34,755 bases of DNA from Gammaproteobacteria bacterium (GTDB lineage: Bacteria > Pseudomonadota > Gammaproteobacteria > Steroidobacterales > Woeseiaceae): NCBI GenBank assembly GCA_029881055.1, contig JAOUNH010000006.1:1-34755 (forward strand). The letters run 5' to 3'. Position numbers and translations under genes: made by a program. A model generated the notes under the pieces. That model worked only from the letters and a program-made list of their open reading frames with translations, was not told the origin of the DNA and ran no database searches. Positions 29,951 to 34,755 of this stretch are shown piece after piece (position 1 is the stretch's first letter; the number at the start of each line of letters is the position of its first letter).

Positions 29951-31732
29951 TCAGGGACCTGAGGCCCAGTAGTCGAGGCCCATGCGCTTGACCAGAGCCT
30001 TGTACCTCGGATGCGCAAGAACAGCGGGATCCTTGACCAGGGCCCCTATGTATGGCGCATCGGGATCCCGTCTCTCGACTGAAATCTCGAGCCAGTCGAT
30101 AGAGGATTCATAGTCCCCACCGAATTCGTAAGCCATCGATATCGTACTTGGGTTTACCTTCCTCGATTCCGATGCCGTCACCAGGAATTCCGCGAGTTGC
30201 AGATTGGCGGCCTCGTACCCATCGCGCTGATAGGCAGTTTCCAGGAACTCAGCAGCATCCGGCTTTTCGCCCACCAGGCGCAACATATTTGCAAATGCCC
30301 GTATGGCTTTCTCCTCGTTGCCCAGCGAGTCGTGTGCCATCACCAGGGTCCCGTAACCAAATGCATAACCCGGCGCCATACTCACCGCCTGTTCGCCGAA
30401 TGAGATTGCCTCTTCATACTCATTTCGCATGACCAGCTGCACGCTATAAAGGCCAATCGTGAATGGGTTGAGAGGATCGAGAGCGACTGCCTTCTCAATG
30501 TGTTCGGTACTATCGTCCAACTCGCCCAGGACACCGAGGTAGTGTGCGAAAAAGACGTGTGCCTCGGCATAACTCGGGTTAAGTTCAAGCGCCCTTTCCC
30601 AATACGCCCGCGCACCTTCCCAGTCGAAATAGTGCCAGGTTAGGCTTGACGCCATGGCTATGTGCGCCCCGGGCAGGAATGGGTCGAGTTCCAATCCTTT
30701 TACAGCAAGAGGCATGCATTTCTCGCGTGCCTCGACGGATGTCAGCATTCCAATCTGCGCCTGGAATAAGCACAGCTTGCTGAGCCCCCAGTGGGCCAGC
30801 GCGTAGTCAGGATCGATCTCGACGGCGCGCTGGAAATGGGTGGCCGCAATACGCATGTCCTCGGGGTTGAAGCGCTCGACGTGAAATATGCCCTTCAACA
30901 CGGCATTGTACGCGTCCGGGTTTACGGGCCTCGCCGCCGCAAACTGCTCACGTTCCTCCGACCCGAGTTGCACTCTTACCTGGTTAGCGATTTCCTGTGC
31001 CGCCTTCGCCTGCATAAGCATGATGTTCCCAAGTTCGTCCTCGAAACGGGCTGACCAGACCTGTTCGTCCTTCTCCGCATCATGCATTCGCAACGCGATG
31101 CTGACGCGACTGCCATCGCGCAAGACCGTGCCCTCGACGACGCGGGCGACCCCCAGCTGTAACGCGATGTCGAGCAGCGATGCGCCAGCCTCACGGAACG
31201 GCATTGTCGACACTTTCGACGTTACGCGCAGGTTCCTGACCCGCGACAAGCCATCGATTAGTGACGACTGCATGCCCGACACGAAATACTGTTCGTCCGG
31301 ATTACCGGAGAGGTCATCAAATGGTAAGACAGCGATAGAGAACGCACTGATGGAATCGTCAAGGCGCATCTGCCCCGGTTCGATTCGTGATCCAAACTGA
31401 AGAACGAGAGATAGCGCCACGGTCGCGAGGGCCGCAAGCAATACAAAATCCGTCTTTCGAAGCGAGGGATCGAAGTCATCGCTGGGGCTGGCCGGGGGAG
31501 TTCGCGTGACACCCTCAAGCGAAACGTCGTAGCGCCAGGCGAACACGACGGCGATCGGAAACAACGATGCGACAATTAGCCACACATACCGGATCGCCTC
31601 ATCTGGCACACCGATCGCTGGAAAGAACTCGCCCGCAACCTGGATGGCGACCCACGCAGTAACGATGTACAAAGCCGCGGCCCGAAAGACCCTTCGGCGT
31701 CTTAGTTCTATGATTAGCTGCCGAAGCCCCAT
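29951..31732 (-). CDS. Membrane-anchored TolB-N-like/TPR protein
   Basis: N-terminal TM segments (VFRAAALYIVTAWVAIQVAGEFFP; YVWLIVASLFPIAVVFAWRYDV), SIAVLPFDDLSGNPDEQYFVSGMQSSLIDGLSRV domain, C-terminal TPRs; no HTH or cyclase domain visible. Confidence 0.85.
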   Translation of the reverse strand: MGLRQLIIELRRRRVFRAAALYIVTAWVAIQVAGEFFPAIGVPDEAIRYVWLIVASLFPIAVVFAWRYDVSLEGVTRTPPASPSDDFDPSLRKTDFVLLAALATVALSLVLQFGSRIEPGQMRLDDSISAFSIAVLPFDDLSGNPDEQYFVSGMQSSLIDGLSRVRNLRVTSKVSTMPFREAGASLLDIALQLGVARVVEGTVLRDGSRVSIALRMHDAEKDEQVWSARFEDELGNIMLMQAKAAQEIANQVRVQLGSEEREQFAAARPVNPDAYNAVLKGIFHVERFNPEDMRIAATHFQRAVEIDPDYALAHWGLSKLCLFQAQIGMLTSVEAREKCMPLAVKGLELDPFLPGAHIAMASSLTWHYFDWEGARAYWERALELNPSYAEAHVFFAHYLGVLGELDDSTEHIEKAVALDPLNPFTIGLYSVQLVMRNEYEEAISFGEQAVSMAPGYAFGYGTLVMAHDSLGNEEKAIRAFANMLRLVGEKPDAAEFLETAYQRDGYEAANLQLAEFLVTASESRKVNPSTISMAYEFGGDYESSIDWLEISVERRDPDAPYIGALVKDPAVLAHPRYKALVKRMGLDYWASGP

Positions 31733-31942
31733 GGCCCCATTTTAGCAGGTCAAAGGAGAGGAAATTCTATCGCTTCGGCGAGGCGCCTGGAATGGAAAGA
31801 AACAGGTATGCGTCAGGCCGAAGTGACGGCCTGTACTGGCGACGATGGCATCCAATGAGCGCGCTTCCTCCATAACAGGGAAACTGGGCGGAACCGCCGA
31901 AGAGCATCGTCCGCAGAGGACTCGCTCCACCGCCAGACAGTC

Positions 31943-31990
31943 AGGCCTTCGAATAGTCTCCAGCCCGGGACTGTCGAAGGCCTTTTTCTT
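31943..31990 (+). terminator. Orphan intrinsic terminator-like hairpin in an intergenic region
   Basis: AGGCCTTCGA...TCGAAGGCCT perfect 10-bp inverted repeat with inner AGTC/GACT, followed by TTTTCTTT on the + strand; no convincing + strand ORF upstream. Confidence 0.7.
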
Positions 31991-32542
31991 TCCGGGAGTT
32001 ACGTGACCCTTTCGGGCACCTTTCCGGACCGCCTGAAGGCTGTCAGGCCAGAACAGGGCGGCTGTATGGTAAGAGTCTCTGCGGGCGATTTTGGTGGTCC
32101 GTGGCCGGAACATAAGGAAGCTGACGTTAGGGTGTTGCCATCGAGGATCCTTTAATGGATACCTCCCAGAACTTGGCGAACTTGCCCGAGATGAGTTCAA
32201 AGCGTTGTTTTGATACTTCCCTCTCCCCGAGGCATGTACCAAACAACCTCTCAGTCAGGCAGGCTACCGAGTTACCGTGGCTCGGAGCAATGCGTAAATA
32301 CTCCAGTTAATAGGGGTAAATGCAGTTGAGGCGTGGGCCGCGTAGCTTCCGAAGTGACTTGAGGGGGCGCGCGTAAACTTCCCCGGCGCACAGAGGCGCC
32401 AGCAAAGCGTCCTTGACGACACCCGTAGGAAGGGCGAAATCGTCAGTGTCACGCATCGCGCCGTTGACGACGGCACTACAGGTCGTCCCTGCCTGGGTAC
32501 ACTGTTTCTTTGCAGCGACATATGAAATGATTGACGCTGACA

Positions 32543-33736
32543 ATGGACGCCGAAGCCAAACCGCAGAAAAAAAGTCAAACGACAGGTGGCCCAGTCGGCA
32601 AGGTCGTGTTCTTCATGCCAATCGGAGCGCATGAGCAAGTGCGCGCCGTGCACAAGCAGGCATGGACGCTTTCTTCCGCAGGGTACGAAGTTGAAATTGC
32701 TGTACAGGCGGCGCCGCTCAATGAATACCTCGGCATGAAAGTTTCTGAGGTAGGCCCTTCGAAGGGGTACATGCTTAGGTCGCTGCTGAATTCGAGGCGC
32801 TGGTTTCGAATCTGCCGGAGCAAGAAGGCCGATGTCTTTGTGCTCCGCAATCCGGACTGCATTTTCCTGGCGCTGATGTTGACGATGGCGGGTCAAAACG
32901 TGGTTTATGATTCACAGGAAGATTTTTCCAAGCGGCCATTGCTACGCGGCATCAGACCGGCATTTCTGAAGCCGATTATTGCGCAGACGCTTACTTTCCT
33001 CGAGCAGCTGCTTGCGAGGCGAGTAGCGGCGGTTCTCGTGACCCAGGCACAGCAGGTGGAGCAGCTTGGTGGCAGGACATTCTTGCAGCCAAACGCTCCG
33101 CTCGTTGACGGCCCGATACTGGACGCGATGTGCAACATGCCAAGAGTCGTGGCGCCGGACAGGGATACCCTTATTTACGTGGGTGAAATCAGCGAGTCTC
33201 GTGGCATTTGGCAAATGCTTGACATTGTTGAGCGTGTCAACGAGTCACGGTATTGCACGCTCAAGATTGCCGGCAGGTTCGCGCATGCGGATCTGCAACG
33301 GGAGGCCAAGGATCACCCGGGCTGGCAGTATGTGGATTACGTTGGCCAGATCAGCCACGCAGAGTCCCTGAGCCTGATTCGTGACGCGGATGTGGGTCTG
33401 GCCCTGCTAATGCCGGTCGCAGACTATCCAACCAGCAGCATTACGAAACTCTACGAATACATGACGTTCGGCATTCCGTTCGTCGCCTCGAATTTTCCTG
33501 CCTGGCGCGTTGCGAGTGAGAATGGCGTTCCGGGAATCTACGTGGATCCTCAGTCTCCGGATGAATCCCTCGAAGCCATTATTCGTCTGCTCGAAGATCC
33601 GAAGCTGCGAAGGAAAATGGGCGAGATTGGTTCTGAATATATTGCGAATGAGTTCAACTGGAACGAATACGCAAATCCATTCCTTGAAATCATCGCCGCC
33701 GCGCAGAGCGGGGCGTGGCGCACGCCACACGAATGA
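32543..33736 (+). CDS. Glycosyltransferase (group 1/GT4-like)
   Basis: VVFFMPIGAHEQVRAVHKQAWTLSSAGYEVEI; DTLIYVGEISESRGIWQMLDIVERV; TSSITKLYEYMTFGIPFVASNFPAWR; ATG 32543 (track start is TTG 32531). Confidence 0.85.
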   Translation: MDAEAKPQKKSQTTGGPVGKVVFFMPIGAHEQVRAVHKQAWTLSSAGYEVEIAVQAAPLNEYLGMKVSEVGPSKGYMLRSLLNSRRWFRICRSKKADVFVLRNPDCIFLALMLTMAGQNVVYDSQEDFSKRPLLRGIRPAFLKPIIAQTLTFLEQLLARRVAAVLVTQAQQVEQLGGRTFLQPNAPLVDGPILDAMCNMPRVVAPDRDTLIYVGEISESRGIWQMLDIVERVNESRYCTLKIAGRFAHADLQREAKDHPGWQYVDYVGQISHAESLSLIRDADVGLALLMPVADYPTSSITKLYEYMTFGIPFVASNFPAWRVASENGVPGIYVDPQSPDESLEAIIRLLEDPKLRRKMGEIGSEYIANEFNWNEYANPFLEIIAAAQSGAWRTPHE

Positions 33737-34755
33737 CGGTTTCTTCCACAATGTCTCTCCTGGTTGCGTTGATCAGACGATTCGTGGAGTGTACCGGCGG
33801 CAGTTCGCTGATTCTCGTTTCATTTATGACGGGTGTTGCTCTGACCGAGGGGCTCGGTTTGTTACTCGTGATACCGCTGCTGGTACTTGCCGGAACGGCA
33901 AGTGCGCCTGGCGAATCTGGTGCGCTGGTCGAGGCGCTCGAAGCCGTTGCGGCTTTCGCCAAAATATCATTCAGCCTCGAATCAGTCCTGGTCGTGTTTG
34001 TACTGTTGATAATCCTTCGGCAATTTATCGTGTTCCTCGAGGCAAAACTGACGGCGCGCACACGGGTGGAGTTTGTGGCCAGCGTTCGCGAAGAAATCTT
34101 TACGGAGCTGGAGAAGACGAGCTGGCTTTATCTCAGCGGCAAGCGCCTTGAGAAGATGGGTCAATTGCTCCTGGTCGACAGTTGGCGTATCGGGGAGGCG
34201 GCATTGCACGTGGTCAGGTTGTTCAGCAGCCTGCTGTTGTTGCTGGTCAACTTTCTTGTTGCGACGTTGTTGTCGCCGTTGCTGGCAGTGGCGCTGTTGG
34301 GCAGCATCGTTTTGATGGGCACGCTGTTTGGCAATCGCCTCCAAAGTGTCCGTGAACAAGGGACGGATGTTAGCAAAATTCATACCAGCTATTATGGCGT
34401 GGTGGAGAACTATCTCGATAACATTCGGACAGCGAAGATGGCGGGTGCCGGCGACCGTGCACGACGCGAGCTGTTGGCCACAATTGACAGTCTCAACGAT
34501 CGCTTGGCCGGATTCGTGCATGATTTTGAATTCGTCAAGTTTGCGTTGCAGATGTCCGGCGCAATCGTAATCGCGCTGTCTCTTTTATTTGCGGTCAACG
34601 TGCTGAAGTTAGATGCGCCGCTGCTGTTGTTGCTGGTGTTGATTACGGCCCGGTTCATTCCGCGGGTATCGCTGATAAACCAGTATCTGCATCGCTTGAT
34701 CCACGACCTGCCGGCATTCGGCTATTCGATCTCGGTGCTCAATGAATGTCGGGCA
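33733..34755 (+). CDS. ABC transporter transmembrane domain (exporter type), truncated by window end; not in the supplied ORF track
   Basis: Frame from ATG 33733 is open to the last base: MTVSSTMSLLVALIRRFVECTGGSSLILVSFMTGVALTEGLGLLLVIPLLVLAGTA...EEIFTELEKTSWLYLSGKRLEKMGQLLLVDSWRIGEAALHV...; TM-rich; overlaps the GT stop (ATGA). Confidence 0.8.
   Translation, partial: MTVSSTMSLLVALIRRFVECTGGSSLILVSFMTGVALTEGLGLLLVIPLLVLAGTASAPGESGALVEALEAVAAFAKISFSLESVLVVFVLLIILRQFIVFLEAKLTARTRVEFVASVREEIFTELEKTSWLYLSGKRLEKMGQLLLVDSWRIGEAALHVVRLFSSLLLLLVNFLVATLLSPLLAVALLGSIVLMGTLFGNRLQSVREQGTDVSKIHTSYYGVVENYLDNIRTAKMAGAGDRARRELLATIDSLNDRLAGFVHDFEFVKFALQMSGAIVIALSLLFAVNVLKLDAPLLLLLVLITARFIPRVSLINQYLHRLIHDLPAFGYSISVLNECRA

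Noticed and set aside
31742-32242. 166-aa minus-strand ORF in the intergenic gap
   Set aside because: Low-complexity, Arg/Ser/Pro-rich translation spanning the terminator hairpin; no recognisable domain.
32264-32896. 210-aa minus-strand ORF overlapping the glycosyltransferase 5' end
   Set aside because: Largely antisense to the glycosyltransferase; no recognisable domain.

Overview
The window is about 34.8 kb of mostly ordinary gammaproteobacterial chromosome, densely packed and mostly in operons. In order it contains: rpsP-rimM-trmD-rplS with a terminator; a TatT-type TRAP transporter operon running into a sorbosone-dehydrogenase-like gene and sppA; threonine catabolism (tdh, kbl) divergent from proline/serine catabolism (putA, sdaA); sixA; a SUF Fe-S operon (Rrf2 regulator-sufB-C-D-S-T); a contiguous Mla lipid-transport set (mlaF-E-D-C-B, convergent mlaA); a BepA-like M48 protease; bcp; gcvR; dapA; a tiny lipoprotein in the bamC position; tRNA-Ser(GGA); a TolB-like/TPR membrane protein; an ~810 bp low-coding intergenic region rich in hairpins; and a glycosyltransferase followed by an ABC-transporter membrane domain cut by the window end. 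I found no CRISPR array, transposase, phage module or defence island. The best leads are: (1) a perfect GGACTA-TTT-TAGTCC palindrome upstream of the Rrf2 gene; (2) a duplicated tRNA-Ser 3' end downstream of the tRNA, with hairpins, resembling E. coli tyrT/rtT architecture; (3) an orphan intrinsic terminator and repeated GTCAGGCC inverted repeats in the 31.7-32.5 kb gap (candidate sRNA or leader); (4) a TRAP binding protein with Trp where the carboxylate-binding Arg is expected; (5) an 88-aa lipoprotein that looks like only the N-terminal part of BamC. All assignments come from reading the sequence; no database search was run.
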